DNA of 34,859 nt from JANXVV01 sp038230975 (GTDB lineage Bacteria > Planctomycetota > Phycisphaerae > Tepidisphaerales > Tepidisphaeraceae): contig JBBRMF010000020.1 in the NCBI GenBank assembly GCA_038230975.1, positions 1 through 34,859 on the forward strand, in the 5' to 3' direction. Both the position numbers and the translations under genes were made by a program. Shown piece after piece: positions 24,049 through 33,456 of the stretch (position 1 is the stretch's first letter; each line of letters starts with the position of its first letter). A model generated the notes under the pieces. The model saw only the letters and a program-made list of their open reading frames with translations. It had not been told where the DNA came from and did no database searches.

Positions 24049-24792
24049 TTACATGACCATTCCACCATCCACGCAAATGACCTGCCCGGTCACATAGCTG
24101 GCATCCGGAGACGCCAGAAACGCAACGGCGGCAGCAATCTCGTGCGGTTCGCCGAAGCGACGCAGCGGGATGTGGCTCTTGGCCATCTCTTTGATCTGAT
24201 CGTTCAATCCGTCCGTCATATCGGTCGTGATAAAACCGGGGGCAACCACATTGCAGGTGATGCCTTTCCCGGCCAATTCCTTGGCGACGCTCTTGGAAAG
24301 GCCGATCAACCCGGCTTTGCTGGCGGCGTAATTGGCCTGCCCGGCGTTGCCGGCAACACCGGAAACAGAACCGATGTTGATGATTCGCCCACCGACCCCT
24401 TTCAGCCGCATCATCGGACGGGCCGCAGCACGAATCGCAACGAACGCGCTCTTTAAATTGGTCGTGATAACGCTGTCAAAATCCTCGTCATCCATCCGAA
24501 GAATCAAACCATCTTTCGTAATGCCGGCGTTATTGACCAGAACATCCAATCGACCGTGTACATCTGTGACTTTTTCGATCGCATCCGTGATATTTTTTGA
24601 AACGGCGATGTCGCAGGCAAGCGCCTCGGCCGATCCACCGTCAGATTTAATCTCCGTCACAAGCTGCTCCAGTTTGTCCAGGCTGCGCGCCACGGCAACC
24701 ACATGCAGACCATCCTCGGCCAATCGTCGGGCGATCGCGGCGCCGATGCCACGGGATGCCCCGGTGACGAATGCGACTCGTTTATCGGTCAT
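24049..24792 (-). CDS. fabG: 3-oxoacyl-ACP reductase
   Basis: This 247-residue short-chain dehydrogenase reduces 3-oxoacyl-ACP with NADPH. It shows the cofactor motif 'VTGASRGIGAAIARRL', 'VLVNNAGITKDGLILRM', the catalytic serine in 'NIGSVSGVAGNAGQANYAAS' with Tyr and Lys of YxxxK in the same segment, and the terminal 'SYVTGQVICVDGGMVM' typical of FabG. It starts 17 bases after fabD ends. Confidence 0.96.
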   Translation of the reverse strand: MTDKRVAFVTGASRGIGAAIARRLAEDGLHVVAVARSLDKLEQLVTEIKSDGGSAEALACDIAVSKNITDAIEKVTDVHGRLDVLVNNAGITKDGLILRMDDEDFDSVITTNLKSAFVAIRAAARPMMRLKGVGGRIINIGSVSGVAGNAGQANYAASKAGLIGLSKSVAKELAGKGITCNVVAPGFITTDMTDGLNDQIKEMAKSHIPLRRFGEPHEIAAAVAFLASPDASYVTGQVICVDGGMVM

Positions 24793-24809
24793 TTTCTTTC
24801 TCCTAAAAC

Positions 24810-25778
24810 TTACGCTTTGGCACTCGTCAGCAATTCAGTCGTCGCCAGGCTCTCCACCGGCAATCGACGATTTATTTTTTTAAGCAATCCGGTCAACACG
24901 CGCCCCGGGGCCAGTTCAACATATCGGGCTTCACCGGCGGCAACCAGCGATTGCATCGTCTGCTCCCAGCGGACCGGGCTGATGATCTGCTCTACCAACA
25001 ACTTTTTCATATCGATAACACTCGTATGCGGCGCAGCGGTCACGTTGGCATATACCGTCGTCGACGGCAGGCGCAAATTCACCTGATCCAGCTCAGCCCT
25101 CATCCGATCAGCAGCGCTCCGCATGAGAGGACTGTGGAATGCGCCCGCGACCTTCAACATCACTGTTCTGAACCCTTCGCCTTCTTCGGCGAAATTCGCG
25201 AAGCGTTCGCACGCCCGCAACGACCCGCTGACAATGATTTGTCCGGGCGCATTGTAATTCGCGGGAACGAGCACTTCATCCGCGCTACCCATGGGGTCAT
25301 TGATGGCGGCGGCAAGCACTTTCGCACAAAGCTTCAACACTGCGGCCTCGTCCGCGCCCATGATGGCGACCATCCCGCTTGGCGTGGCGACGGCGGCCTC
25401 CTGCATGTACGTGCCGCGAGCCTGAACCAGCTTCAGTCCATCGATAAAGCCAAACGCACCGCCAAGATGCAGCGCCGTGTATTCTCCAAGGCTAAGACCG
25501 GCGTAGGCGGTGACTTCATCCGGATTCACGATGCCTGCCGCAACCGCTGCACGATAACAAGCAACGCTTGTAACATAGATTGCCGGTTGACTGATATTGG
25601 TTTTGTTGAGTTCTTCTTCAGGACCGTTAAAACAGAGGGATTTCAGGTCGAATCCCAGCGCATCGTTGGCGGCATCAAAGACTTCGCGCGCCGCGGAGGA
25701 CGCCTCGTAGAAATCCTTGCCCATCCCCACGACTTGTGCGCCTTGGCCGGGACAGAGAATGTAGATCTTATTAGCCAT
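24810..25778 (-). CDS. fabD: Malonyl-CoA:ACP transacylase
   Basis: This 322-residue enzyme moves malonyl groups from CoA to ACP. It begins 'YILCPGQGAQVVGMGKDFYE' and has the catalytic serine in 'YAGLSLGEYTALHLGG' (here GLSLGE, where GHSLGE is commoner), an arginine in 'ARGTYMQEAA' and a histidine in 'VAGAFHSPLM'. The frame is open to 25826, but the first 16 residues ('MFVFFIVFIP...') overlap an intergenic repeat; the methionine at 25778 fits the fold. The Leu in place of His beside the nucleophile is a minor oddity. Confidence 0.95.
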   Translation of the reverse strand: MANKIYILCPGQGAQVVGMGKDFYEASSAAREVFDAANDALGFDLKSLCFNGPEEELNKTNISQPAIYVTSVACYRAAVAAGIVNPDEVTAYAGLSLGEYTALHLGGAFGFIDGLKLVQARGTYMQEAAVATPSGMVAIMGADEAAVLKLCAKVLAAAINDPMGSADEVLVPANYNAPGQIIVSGSLRACERFANFAEEGEGFRTVMLKVAGAFHSPLMRSAADRMRAELDQVNLRLPSTTVYANVTAAPHTSVIDMKKLLVEQIISPVRWEQTMQSLVAAGEARYVELAPGRVLTGLLKKINRRLPVESLATTELLTSAKA

Positions 25779-25796
25779 TGAAACTCGGGATTGTCC

Positions 25797-25876
25797 AGGA
25801 ATGAACACGATAAAGAACACGAACAAAAACTCAATTTGATTTTGAATCGTGTTTCACTTCGTGTCTATTCGTGGAA
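25797..25876. repeat. CACGA/TCGTG interrupted palindrome between fabH and fabD
   Basis: The left part has AACACGATAAAGAACACGAAC and the right part TCGTGTTTCACTTCGTGTCTATTCGTG: repeated ACACGA words facing their reverse complement TCGTGT, around an AT-rich centre (AATTTGATTTTGAAT). It resembles the other word-palindromes of this window in design but not in sequence. Confidence 0.5.
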
Positions 25877-25889
25877 GGTCTTCTCTTTG

Positions 25890-26882
25890 TTAAACGCGCA
25901 CCACTGCATTGGCCCAGGTGAGCCCGGCGCCGAACGCGACGAAGACCAGGATGTCGCCTTGGGAAATTTTCCCGGCACGCCAGGCTTCATCGAGCGCGAT
26001 CGGGATCGAGGCTGCGGAGGTGTTGCCGTATTTATCGATGTTCACGAACGCTTTTTCCGGCGGAATCGCGAGCTTTGACATCGCGTGATCGATAATCCGT
26101 TGATTCACCTGGTGAGGAATGATGAGTTTGATCGAGTCGGCGGTCAGATTGCACTTGACCATCGCGTCTTCGATCAATTCCTCAAACCGCTGGACGGCGA
26201 ACTTATACACTTCGCGGCCCTTGATCTGCATGAATTGCTTCCGACCGGCAAGCATCGCTTCATCCACTGGATGGCGGCTGCCGGGTTTGCAGTAGAGCAT
26301 TTCCCAACCATTGCCGTCGGCGTGCAGACTGCTGTAAATCAAGCCTCGCGTAGGGTCGTCGCAACGTTTCAGAACCACCGCGCCCGCTCCGTCACCGAAG
26401 AGAATGCAACTGCCGCGATCCGTGTAATCAGTCACCCGGCTGAGCGTCTCTGCACCGATCACGAGCACGTTTTTATACCCACCACCGGCTTTGATGAAAT
26501 TCGCTGCGGTCTCCAGCGTGTAAATAAATCCGCTGCAAGCAGCGGTGATGTCAAACGCAGGCGTGCTTTTCAATCCGAGCGCTGCCGCGACAAAGCATGC
26601 GGTGGCCGGGAAGCTCATTTCCGGTGTGATCGTACCGACGACGATCAGATCAAGATCCTTGGCATCCATTTCCGCCGCCGCCAACGCCTTGCGGGCTGCA
26701 CCCGTGGCCAGAGTGGCGGTCGATTCACCCTCACCGGCAATCCGACGTTCCCGGATTCCAGTGCGCTGCACGATCCATTCGTCATTGGTGGCGACCATCT
26801 TGGACAGATCGTCGTTAGTGAGTCGCTTTTCCGGCAGGCAACTGCCGGTTCCCGCGATAATGGCTCCGAACGCTTTGGACAT
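25890..26882 (-). CDS. fabH: Beta-ketoacyl-ACP synthase III
   Basis: This 330-residue enzyme starts fatty-acid synthesis by condensing an acyl-CoA with malonyl-ACP. The catalytic triad is visible: Cys in 'DITAACSGFIYTLE', His in 'LIIPHQVNQRIIDHAM' and Asn in 'IDKYGNTSAASIPIAL'. It also has 'GIRERRIAGEGESTATLA' near the N-terminus and a terminal 'LVFVAFGAGLTWANAVVRV'. It follows plsX by 92 bases, a gap holding a 12-bp-arm palindrome. Confidence 0.97.
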   Translation of the reverse strand: MSKAFGAIIAGTGSCLPEKRLTNDDLSKMVATNDEWIVQRTGIRERRIAGEGESTATLATGAARKALAAAEMDAKDLDLIVVGTITPEMSFPATACFVAAALGLKSTPAFDITAACSGFIYTLETAANFIKAGGGYKNVLVIGAETLSRVTDYTDRGSCILFGDGAGAVVLKRCDDPTRGLIYSSLHADGNGWEMLYCKPGSRHPVDEAMLAGRKQFMQIKGREVYKFAVQRFEELIEDAMVKCNLTADSIKLIIPHQVNQRIIDHAMSKLAIPPEKAFVNIDKYGNTSAASIPIALDEAWRAGKISQGDILVFVAFGAGLTWANAVVRV

Positions 26883-26904
26883 AGTGGGTGATTTCTACAA
26901 CACT

Positions 26905-26933
26905 CGTAGCATGGGCTATTGGCCCATGCTACG
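26905..26933. repeat. GTAGCATGGGC palindrome between plsX and fabH
   Basis: Perfect 12-bp arms, CGTAGCATGGGC (26905-26916) and GCCCATGCTACG (26922-26933), around TATTG. It is a hairpin in the fabH leader, 22 bases before its start codon. The core CATGGGC is shared with the repeat at 33457-33522. Confidence 0.7.
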
Positions 26934-26974
26934 TAAAACTTTCAGCATGACAAACGGTGGATCAAACACTTTGA

Positions 26975-28006
26975 CTATGGGGTCTTTTCGTCCTGGCCAT
27001 CAGGAATGCCTTGCTTGATTTCCTTGACGATGTTTTCGTTGATTCCGCTGCCGGACAATTGCTTGCCAACACGAATCGCATTTTTGATAGCCCGGCTGTC
27101 AGATCGGCCATGGCAGATCAGGCAATAACCGTTCACTCCGAGCAGGGGAGCGCCGCCATATTCCTGCCAATCATGCTTCTGATAAATCTTTTTCATCACC
27201 GGTTTAAACTGCTCGAGCAAATTGGGATCGTACTCTTGCAATTCTGCGCCAATCGTCTGAAACAGCCCCTCGGCCATTCCTTCGGTGAACTTCAGCACGA
27301 TGTTTCCGACGAACCCGTCGCAGACGACGACATCCACAACGCCCTTGAACAGGTCGCGGCCTTCGACATTGCCCACAAAATTGATCTGGGGTTCATCGCG
27401 AAGCAGTTTGCGAGATTCTTTGACGATCGTGGTGCCCTTCGCGTCTTCCTCACCAATGCTCAGAAGCCCGACGCGCGGGTTCGCAATATTGCAGACTGCC
27501 TGGGCATAGGCACTGCACATGATGGCGTACTGATGAAGATGCCGCGGTTGCGGGGCGATATTCGCGCCCACATCGCAGAGGACGATCGGCCCATGGAATG
27601 TCGGGAATATGACCGCGATGCCCGGCCTGGCCACGCCTGGAAGAAGCCGCATGCGCAACTGTGCCGCCGCCACACAAGCACCGGTGTTGCCCGCGCTGAT
27701 GACGACATCCGCCTCGCCTTTTCCGGCGAGTTTGCACATCACACTAATCGAGCTATTTGGCTTTGATCGGACGGCGTCGACAGGCGACTCGTCCATCTCA
27801 ATGACTTCAGTGGTAGGTACAACTTTATAGAGCGCCAGTTTTTCCGCGCATAGCCCGCTGTTGGCGAGCCCTTCGCGAATGATGGCCTCATCACCGATCA
27901 GAATGATCTGATCGCCGGCATCCAGCAGGGGCGCAGCTTCCCAGCAGCCTTTGAGAATGGCCGCCGGAGCCTTATCCCCGCCCATTACATCAACCGCTGC
28001 GCGCAC
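26975..28006 (-). CDS. plsX: Phosphate acyltransferase
   Basis: This 343-residue enzyme makes acyl-phosphate from acyl-ACP, the acyl donor for glycerol-3-phosphate in phospholipid synthesis. PlsX motifs include 'AVDVMGGDKAPAAILKG' at the N-terminus, 'VISAGNTGACVAAAQ', 'CDVGANI', 'NFVGNVEGRDLFKGVVDVVV', 'CDGFVGNIVLKF' and 'GGAPLLGVNGYCLICHG'. It lies between rpmF and fabH in the standard order. Confidence 0.97.
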   Translation of the reverse strand: MRAAVDVMGGDKAPAAILKGCWEAAPLLDAGDQIILIGDEAIIREGLANSGLCAEKLALYKVVPTTEVIEMDESPVDAVRSKPNSSISVMCKLAGKGEADVVISAGNTGACVAAAQLRMRLLPGVARPGIAVIFPTFHGPIVLCDVGANIAPQPRHLHQYAIMCSAYAQAVCNIANPRVGLLSIGEEDAKGTTIVKESRKLLRDEPQINFVGNVEGRDLFKGVVDVVVCDGFVGNIVLKFTEGMAEGLFQTIGAELQEYDPNLLEQFKPVMKKIYQKHDWQEYGGAPLLGVNGYCLICHGRSDSRAIKNAIRVGKQLSGSGINENIVKEIKQGIPDGQDEKTP

Positions 28007-28058
28007 CCGAATCCTCCCTGAAAGGGATTATGCCGCCAGAAGGCTTAAACAATTTAGC

Positions 28059-28244
28059 CTAGGTGGCTTCTTCTGGAATCTGAAGCGCCAGCGTGGGGTT
28101 GACGTAACCGCAATTTTCGCAAGCACAGTGGGGAAGCTTAGCCGTGCCGCACTGTGGGCAACGGACGTAGTGCATGGGCTTAAGCGCATGATGGGATCGC
28201 CGTTTACGCTTACGGGACTTACTGTGTTTCTGGACTGGAAGCAT
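28059..28244 (-). CDS. rpmF: Large-subunit ribosomal protein bL32
   Basis: This 61-residue basic protein has the L32 start 'PVQKHSKSRKRKRRSHHAL' and a zinc ribbon of two cysteine pairs, 'CPQCGTAKLPHCACENCGYV'. The cysteines are kept, so it is the zinc-binding form. It is the first gene of the lipid-synthesis operon, 52 bases before plsX, an arrangement common to many bacteria. Confidence 0.96.
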   Translation of the reverse strand: MLPVQKHSKSRKRKRRSHHALKPMHYVRCPQCGTAKLPHCACENCGYVNPTLALQIPEEAT

Positions 28245-28326
28245 GACCTGTCTCCTGCTGGGCGTCCCGGGTGCATCGTCAAAAAAAAAGACCGAATCTC
28301 GCGATACAACTTCTACAACGCCAATG

Positions 28327-28355
28327 AAAAAGCGCGGCGGGCCATAACCCGTCGC
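28327..28355 (-). terminator. Rho-independent terminator upstream of rpmF
   Basis: On the minus strand GCGACGGG (28355-28348) pairs with CCCGCCGC (28341-28334) with one mismatch around TTATGG, followed shortly by TTTTT (28331-28327). It lies about 190 bases beyond the 28540 gene and before rpmF, so it separates that transcript from the lipid operon. Confidence 0.55.
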
Positions 28356-28539
28356 TCTGTCGGGGCCGATACGTTAGGGATTGTGGTGGGTTCTGTCAAG
28401 TAATACGAAACTGTGAAATCGCCCACTTCGTAGCCATTTTATGTCGCAACTCAGTGGCAAACGTCCTGAAGTCAACTCCCTTTCCCTGTGTTCCAAGACA
28501 CCGTCCGACCAACAGGATTCACAGAATAAAACGGTGTGA

Positions 28540-29310
28540 TCAGTTCTGACTGCCCCCATCCACCAGCGCTTCGAAATTCTCTTCCCAATACGCTTCCGCC
28601 TCCGCGTTGCGCCGCGCCGAAAAATCAACCACCATGCTTGCGGCGTTTACGCCCAGCGGACGGGCGTCCAGTACCACCGGCACGCGAACCAGTCGCCCGC
28701 GGCGCAGCACTTTAAACAGCACCCGCTGCCCGGCGGCATGACTTTGAACGGCGACGGTCATCTGACTGGAATTGTGCAATTCCAGCTCATCGTGCGGATC
28801 GCCGATCGCCAGGACAATATCGCCGTCTTCGAAGCACCGATAGGCACAAAAACCGGGGACTCGAAACCGGATTTCCACCCCGCCGCATTCAGGTTCGCCC
28901 ATTTCCTGATCGAAACCGAATAACACGCCAAGGAAACCGCGGGTGGCTTCCGTTGGGTACGAATCATCCGAGAGATAAGCCTGGATCACAATCTCGTGAA
29001 GCGCATCGGCTTCAGACGGAAGAAGCGGCAGGCGAGCCTTGATGACTTCCTGAAGGACGGAAAGATCCTTCCGCGACAACTGCATGAGCCGACGGCGGGC
29101 CGCATCGCGATAGGCAGAATGATCGTCGGAAAGCTGATCGAGGGAATGGGTGATGTTCTGACGAATGCCATCGGGCTTGGAATCAGCGACGCGTGTCGGA
29201 GAAACCGGATCAGCCGCCAAAGTGCCCACTGCACTTGTAACTGCAAGAGACAACGCAAGCGCACCCCCACACATTTTCAACCCATGTCGCTGGCAGCGTT
29301 TCTGCGTCAT
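28540..29310 (-). CDS. Secreted PDZ-like protein of unknown function
   Basis: A 256-residue protein counted from the methionine at 29310; the frame is open 16 codons further. It has a signal peptide: basic residues, then 'GALALSLAVTSAVGTLA', with likely cleavage near 'LAADP'. A helical region follows ('DAARRRLMQLSRKDLSVLQE'), then a PDZ-like module about residues 150-225 ('GVEIRFRVPGFCAYRCFEDG', 'DIVLAIGDPHDE', 'RVLFKVLRRGRLVRVPVVLD'), matching the 'GD.I..V.G' and 'R.G....V.V' pattern of PDZ domains. No protease residues are attached. It starts 14 bases after the kinase-fold gene ends, so the two are probably co-transcribed. Confidence 0.6.
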   Translation of the reverse strand: MTQKRCQRHGLKMCGGALALSLAVTSAVGTLAADPVSPTRVADSKPDGIRQNITHSLDQLSDDHSAYRDAARRRLMQLSRKDLSVLQEVIKARLPLLPSEADALHEIVIQAYLSDDSYPTEATRGFLGVLFGFDQEMGEPECGGVEIRFRVPGFCAYRCFEDGDIVLAIGDPHDELELHNSSQMTVAVQSHAAGQRVLFKVLRRGRLVRVPVVLDARPLGVNAASMVVDFSARRNAEAEAYWEENFEALVDGGSQN

Positions 29311-29323
29311 GCGAAATCCTTCG

Positions 29324-30451
29324 CTATCCCTCCGCCAATTCAATGAGCTTCGGGGCATTGTGCGTCATCCAGTATACCTTGCGCTGCACCATTTGCAGGA
29401 AGGTTAAACCTTCCATGCGGCCAAAATTCCCAGTGGCGGCAATCGGGAAAACCGCCTCGGCGATCAGCGCCTCTGCCATCAGCCAGGGGATGGCGCGGAT
29501 CTCGGCCTGCGACAGAAGCATCACTTCATCATAGCCGCGCAAAAACCGTTTGAAGCGGCTCTCGTCGATATATTCCGGCCATTTGCTGACGTCACCATCT
29601 CCACCGAGGATTGAGAATTGTAGCGCGCCATTGGCAATGTCAACAATTCGCGGCAACAGGCGCGCAGCATCATAATCGATCACCGCCACGACATGGTTAT
29701 CGCGAAACAGCATGTTGCCCGGGTGCCAATCGGCATGAACGATCTGCTTCGGCCAGCCTTCGATTCCCTGGTGCTCGACCATTTCAGCAGCGTATCGATA
29801 GCTTTCCAGCAGGAAATTCAGAAGTGCAATGATGCTCGCGCCATCCGGATGATTGGCCGCTAAAGTCTGCGGAATGGTCCGCAATCCGGACTCCACGGAC
29901 GGAGCCATGTGGTAACTGCCGCTGGAAGGTTGCCATTCAGATTTAAAATCGAGCAACAACTTGTGATACAGAGCAAGGATACGGCCACTATCGAAAGTGG
30001 ATTCGAGCGTTTGCGGATAGCTCTGCCCGGGAATGTATTCAAATAACTCGTAGACCTGTCCCCGCCATTGAAGCATGGAGTTATTTTCTTTTTTGGTTCC
30101 GATCAAATGCGGCAGTGGAAATTGCTTGCCAGCCAGGTAAAGCTGCAGCGCGTGACTGAACGCCACTTTGAAAGGATCATCTTTCCCGCGCGCCCGTCGC
30201 TTGAGCAGGAATTTACCGTGATCCGATTGGATCAAAAGTTTTGGCGCTTTGCGAGATCCGCGCGGATATTCGATGATCGACTCAATGATCCCGATGTCAA
30301 AATGCGACATGACCACGGCAAGCTCTTCGACGCCAAACTGTTCGCGGTCACCCCGCCGAGGCACCCCACTTCCGGACCCTGAAATCATTGCCCCGGAAAC
30401 GGTTCCCGAAGCAACGTCTTTCTGAGTTGGGGCGGCGGTGGGTTGCATCAA
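29324..30451 (-). CDS. Aminoglycoside-phosphotransferase-fold kinase, unknown substrate
   Basis: This 375-residue protein has the APH/choline-kinase fold. 'KFLLKRRARG' has the ATP-binding lysine region, 'IVHADWHPGNMLFRDNHVVA' the catalytic loop (H-x-D-x-x-x-x-N) and 'VIDYDAARLLPRIVDIANG' the metal-binding aspartate motif (DxD in place of DFG). Relatives include homoserine kinase II, spore-coat CotS kinases and sugar or antibiotic kinases. The sequence does not tell which small molecule is used. The first 30 residues are low-complexity, so the start may be later. It lies upstream of a secreted PDZ-like protein and downstream of an FtsX-type transporter. Confidence 0.8.
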   Translation of the reverse strand: MMQPTAAPTQKDVASGTVSGAMISGSGSGVPRRGDREQFGVEELAVVMSHFDIGIIESIIEYPRGSRKAPKLLIQSDHGKFLLKRRARGKDDPFKVAFSHALQLYLAGKQFPLPHLIGTKKENNSMLQWRGQVYELFEYIPGQSYPQTLESTFDSGRILALYHKLLLDFKSEWQPSSGSYHMAPSVESGLRTIPQTLAANHPDGASIIALLNFLLESYRYAAEMVEHQGIEGWPKQIVHADWHPGNMLFRDNHVVAVIDYDAARLLPRIVDIANGALQFSILGGDGDVSKWPEYIDESRFKRFLRGYDEVMLLSQAEIRAIPWLMAEALIAEAVFPIAATGNFGRMEGLTFLQMVQRKVYWMTHNAPKLIELAEG

Positions 30452-30556
30452 GGCTTAATCCTAAACACTGTTTATACGCCAATACGCATCGGGAGATTAG
30501 TACATTCTACCATAACCCACGCTTGAGGCGCGTCAACCAACTTATCGTTATTGAGC

Positions 30557-30602
30557 ATCCGGTCCCCTTCCCCCATGCGTACATGGGGGGAGGGGACCGG
30601 AT
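30557..30602. repeat. 46-bp near-perfect hairpin
   Basis: A 21-bp stem (30557-30577 with 30582-30602, one G-T pair) around a CGTA loop, with a C-rich left arm and G-rich right arm. It lies 19 bases after the FtsX-type permease gene ends, the right place for a terminator, but neither strand has a following T run. Related in composition to 5755-5792. Confidence 0.7.
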
Positions 30603-30620
30603 CGCACGTCCGATAAACGT

Positions 30621-33452
30621 TCACGCCGACGCCCTACCCGCCTGTAACAAACTAAGAGGTTCTGCTCTTGCCACGCTGGCGGCGGGCCAAAGACTGGCGA
30701 GTACGGCTGTGACCATGACGATGAGCGTTCCGATTCCGATGATTGCCCATGGCGGTTTGATGGGGACCACATAGCCGATGATCGATTCATTCAGCCGATT
30801 GGCATTGACACTCATCAACATGCCCGCGCTCAGGCCGAGCGCGCATCCCACCAGCCCCAGCAAAATCGCTTCACCCAGCACAAGCCGCAACAACTGGGAT
30901 CGAGTGACTCCGATACTGCGCAGGATTCCGAATTGCCAGCGACGCGATCGAATGTTCGCCATGATCGTGTTCGTTACACCGAGCGCCGCGACAGCCATCG
31001 AAGCGAACGCGATGCTGCTCAGCAATAATAGCAGCCGTTCAAAACCATTCTGAATCTGGAACTTGATCTGCCGCACATCACCTGCCTGCATACCACTCAT
31101 CCCGAGGAACTGCTTGAGACCTTTGAACGCCGTGGTTCTGTCCGCAGTTTGCATCGTGGCTGGCGAAGTCGTTGAAGTGGTGGCGCCAACTCCAAACCAC
31201 TTCTTGGCCCCGGAGAGCAGCGATGATGGCCCCGGTGGCGACGAGCCGGCAGGCTCGGTCGTGGGTTGGGGTTCCGGCTCCTTTGATTCTCGCTCCATGT
31301 CGGCCACGAGCTTATTCTTGTCGACCCCGTAATCCAGATTCGCCGCGAAAAGCGTCACATCGCTAATGCCAAAATCGCGTTTCGCATCTTCCAGCGAACC
31401 AAACACGCTGGCGGCGGTTCGCTGATCGAACTGGCGATCCATATCAAACATGCTGACGATCACTTCAATGCCCGGCGACCAGACCACGCCCGCAATCGTG
31501 TACTCCACATTGCCGTGGAGCGGCGTCGCAATCGTCAGTTTATCCCCGCGTTTTTTGCCAAGGAGTCGACGATATTCATCCGTAATAATCAGATGCCGGC
31601 CCTGTTTCAGTTCAACAGAAGCCTGCGCATTCATTCGTTTCTGCTCCGCTGCCGTGGCGGTGTTTCCGTTGTCATCGCGGAATTCCAGCTCAATCATTTT
31701 GAGCGATTTATCCGGATCGATTCCGAAAAACATCGCGGCGGTGGGAATGAGATTCGCGCCTTTGATATCGATATTCTCTCCGGACAACACTGCGGCTGTC
31801 ACCGCCACGGGCATCAGTTCACCGGGTTTAATGCCTGGTGTATGTTCGAGCCTCTTTTCCTGTTCGGGTGACAGCCCTTCAAAACTCACAATGAAAATAT
31901 CCGGAAATTTATTCGGCAATCGCCAGCCCTGAAGCATCGAATGCCCTTGCACCTGCATGACCACCAGGATCGCCAGCCCAACCATCAGCGCAGAGCAAGT
32001 TCCCGCGGCCCGCCAAATGCCGCTGCTTAACTGCTGGCGTAACAGCGCGGGTTGAAGCCCGAGCATCCGAGCGATTAATCCGCTGAAGACCGTTTCAAAA
32101 TACCAGACAAATAATGGCGAAATCAGGAAAAAGCCCAACATCAAACCGGGCAGGCCAAGAATGAAATGACCATAGAACTTTACATCGCGCGACAAAGGTA
32201 AGAACGCAATCAAGGTATCAAACGAAGCACAGACCAGCCCGACCGCCATTGCGACCCAAGGCAGGCGACTCCCCTGTGGCTTGGCGAGTGGCACCATTGC
32301 TTCAAGCGGGTCCGCACGCGATGCGGTGTATGCCGGCAATAGACTCGCCGCCAGAGCGGTGAGCAGCGAACCCAGAACACCGTAAACCACACCGCCCCAA
32401 CTAATCACCACACCGGCCGAGAAAATATCCTTCTTCCACGTCGCCAGAGCCTTCACCCACAGATATCCCAACGGCACACCAATCCCAACGCCCAACGCGG
32501 AAAGGATCATCCCTTCGATCACAACGAGCTTTGCAAGTTGGCTTTTGAACGCACCGATCGCCCGCAGCATGGCCAATGTTCGTTGCCGTTCGACCACCCC
32601 CATGCTGAGCGCGCTGAATACGATGAACGTCGCCGCCAGCATCGAGATCGTTCCCCCGAGGTAGCTCAGAAAATTCATCCCGGCCAGATTCCCGTCCATC
32701 TGTTTGCGCATGTCACCGGCTGATTTGATCGCGAGCAGCGGGTCCACTTTTTCAACCCGGGGCAACCAGCGTTGCTTGAACGCATCGGCATCCGAACCGG
32801 GCGTGAGCGTCAGCATGATGCGATTGATTCGACCGTTCCGATCGAAAAAATCCTGCATCGTCTCGAGCGGCATGTAAACCGTCTGTTGGTCTGCCGCTAG
32901 AATCGCCGGTTTGTGAACAATGCCGGTCACTTCCAACGTAAGCGATTTTCCCGGGCCGGCCAGCGTGATCTTACCACCGATATCGAGCTTCAATCGCTTT
33001 GCAAGGATCTGATCGATCACTGCATATTGACCCTTGCTGACCGAGAACCATTTACCCCCTTCCATTTGCAGAGCTTCCACAGCGGTGTCTTCCGGCCTGC
33101 GTAATCCGATTAAATCGACCGGCCGTCCCGGAATTTTCTTGCCCTGGTCATTCAACAACAGTGAACCGCTGCCATAGCGAATTAAGGCCAGCTTCACCTG
33201 CGGATCAGCACGAAGATCATTTACAATGGATTGTGGAAACGTGCCATGCGGATCGCCCTTGCTGCGGGTGATCGACAGGTCCGCGGTGCCCATGTAAAAA
33301 CCGAGAAACTTTTGGGCAGCCGCAATGGAGGACGCATACCCCGTTGTCACTGCGACGACGAGGCTGACGGACAGCGCAATTGCCGAGATCGTCAGCGCCG
33401 CCCTCGCCCGATGCACGGAGAAATTCGACAAAACTAATTTTCGTAAAACCAT
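30621..33452 (-). CDS. Large double-FtsX ABC transporter permease
   Basis: A 943-residue permease from the methionine at 33452 ('VLRKLVLSNFSVHRARAALT'). It has one N-terminal transmembrane helix, a large extracytoplasmic domain (about 45-260), an FtsX domain ('VVERQRTLAMLRAIGAFKSQ'), a middle set of helices, a second extracytoplasmic domain (about 500-790) and a second FtsX domain ('RSRRWQFGILRSIGVTRSQL') ending 'PAASVARAEPLSLLQ'. That is about ten helices, the layout of fused LolC/LolE or DevC-like permeases that move lipids, lipoproteins or peptides from the membrane rather than importing solutes. It is 80 bases from its ATPase gene (33534). The ten upstream codons run into a repeat and are not used. 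Confidence 0.88.
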   Translation of the reverse strand: MVLRKLVLSNFSVHRARAALTISAIALSVSLVVAVTTGYASSIAAAQKFLGFYMGTADLSITRSKGDPHGTFPQSIVNDLRADPQVKLALIRYGSGSLLLNDQGKKIPGRPVDLIGLRRPEDTAVEALQMEGGKWFSVSKGQYAVIDQILAKRLKLDIGGKITLAGPGKSLTLEVTGIVHKPAILAADQQTVYMPLETMQDFFDRNGRINRIMLTLTPGSDADAFKQRWLPRVEKVDPLLAIKSAGDMRKQMDGNLAGMNFLSYLGGTISMLAATFIVFSALSMGVVERQRTLAMLRAIGAFKSQLAKLVVIEGMILSALGVGIGVPLGYLWVKALATWKKDIFSAGVVISWGGVVYGVLGSLLTALAASLLPAYTASRADPLEAMVPLAKPQGSRLPWVAMAVGLVCASFDTLIAFLPLSRDVKFYGHFILGLPGLMLGFFLISPLFVWYFETVFSGLIARMLGLQPALLRQQLSSGIWRAAGTCSALMVGLAILVVMQVQGHSMLQGWRLPNKFPDIFIVSFEGLSPEQEKRLEHTPGIKPGELMPVAVTAAVLSGENIDIKGANLIPTAAMFFGIDPDKSLKMIELEFRDDNGNTATAAEQKRMNAQASVELKQGRHLIITDEYRRLLGKKRGDKLTIATPLHGNVEYTIAGVVWSPGIEVIVSMFDMDRQFDQRTAASVFGSLEDAKRDFGISDVTLFAANLDYGVDKNKLVADMERESKEPEPQPTTEPAGSSPPGPSSLLSGAKKWFGVGATTSTTSPATMQTADRTTAFKGLKQFLGMSGMQAGDVRQIKFQIQNGFERLLLLLSSIAFASMAVAALGVTNTIMANIRSRRWQFGILRSIGVTRSQLLRLVLGEAILLGLVGCALGLSAGMLMSVNANRLNESIIGYVVPIKPPWAIIGIGTLIVMVTAVLASLWPAASVARAEPLSLLQAGRASA

Positions 33453-33456
33453 AAGA

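Noticed and set aside
24951..25781. Long plus-strand open frame opposite fabD (and similar ones opposite ftsQ, fabH and plsX)
   Set aside because: Shadows of well-identified genes; their translations are rich in His, Arg and Pro with no family features.
30557..30602. Classical rho-independent terminator after the FtsX-type permease
   Set aside because: The stem is very strong but no T run follows on either strand; listed as a repeat.
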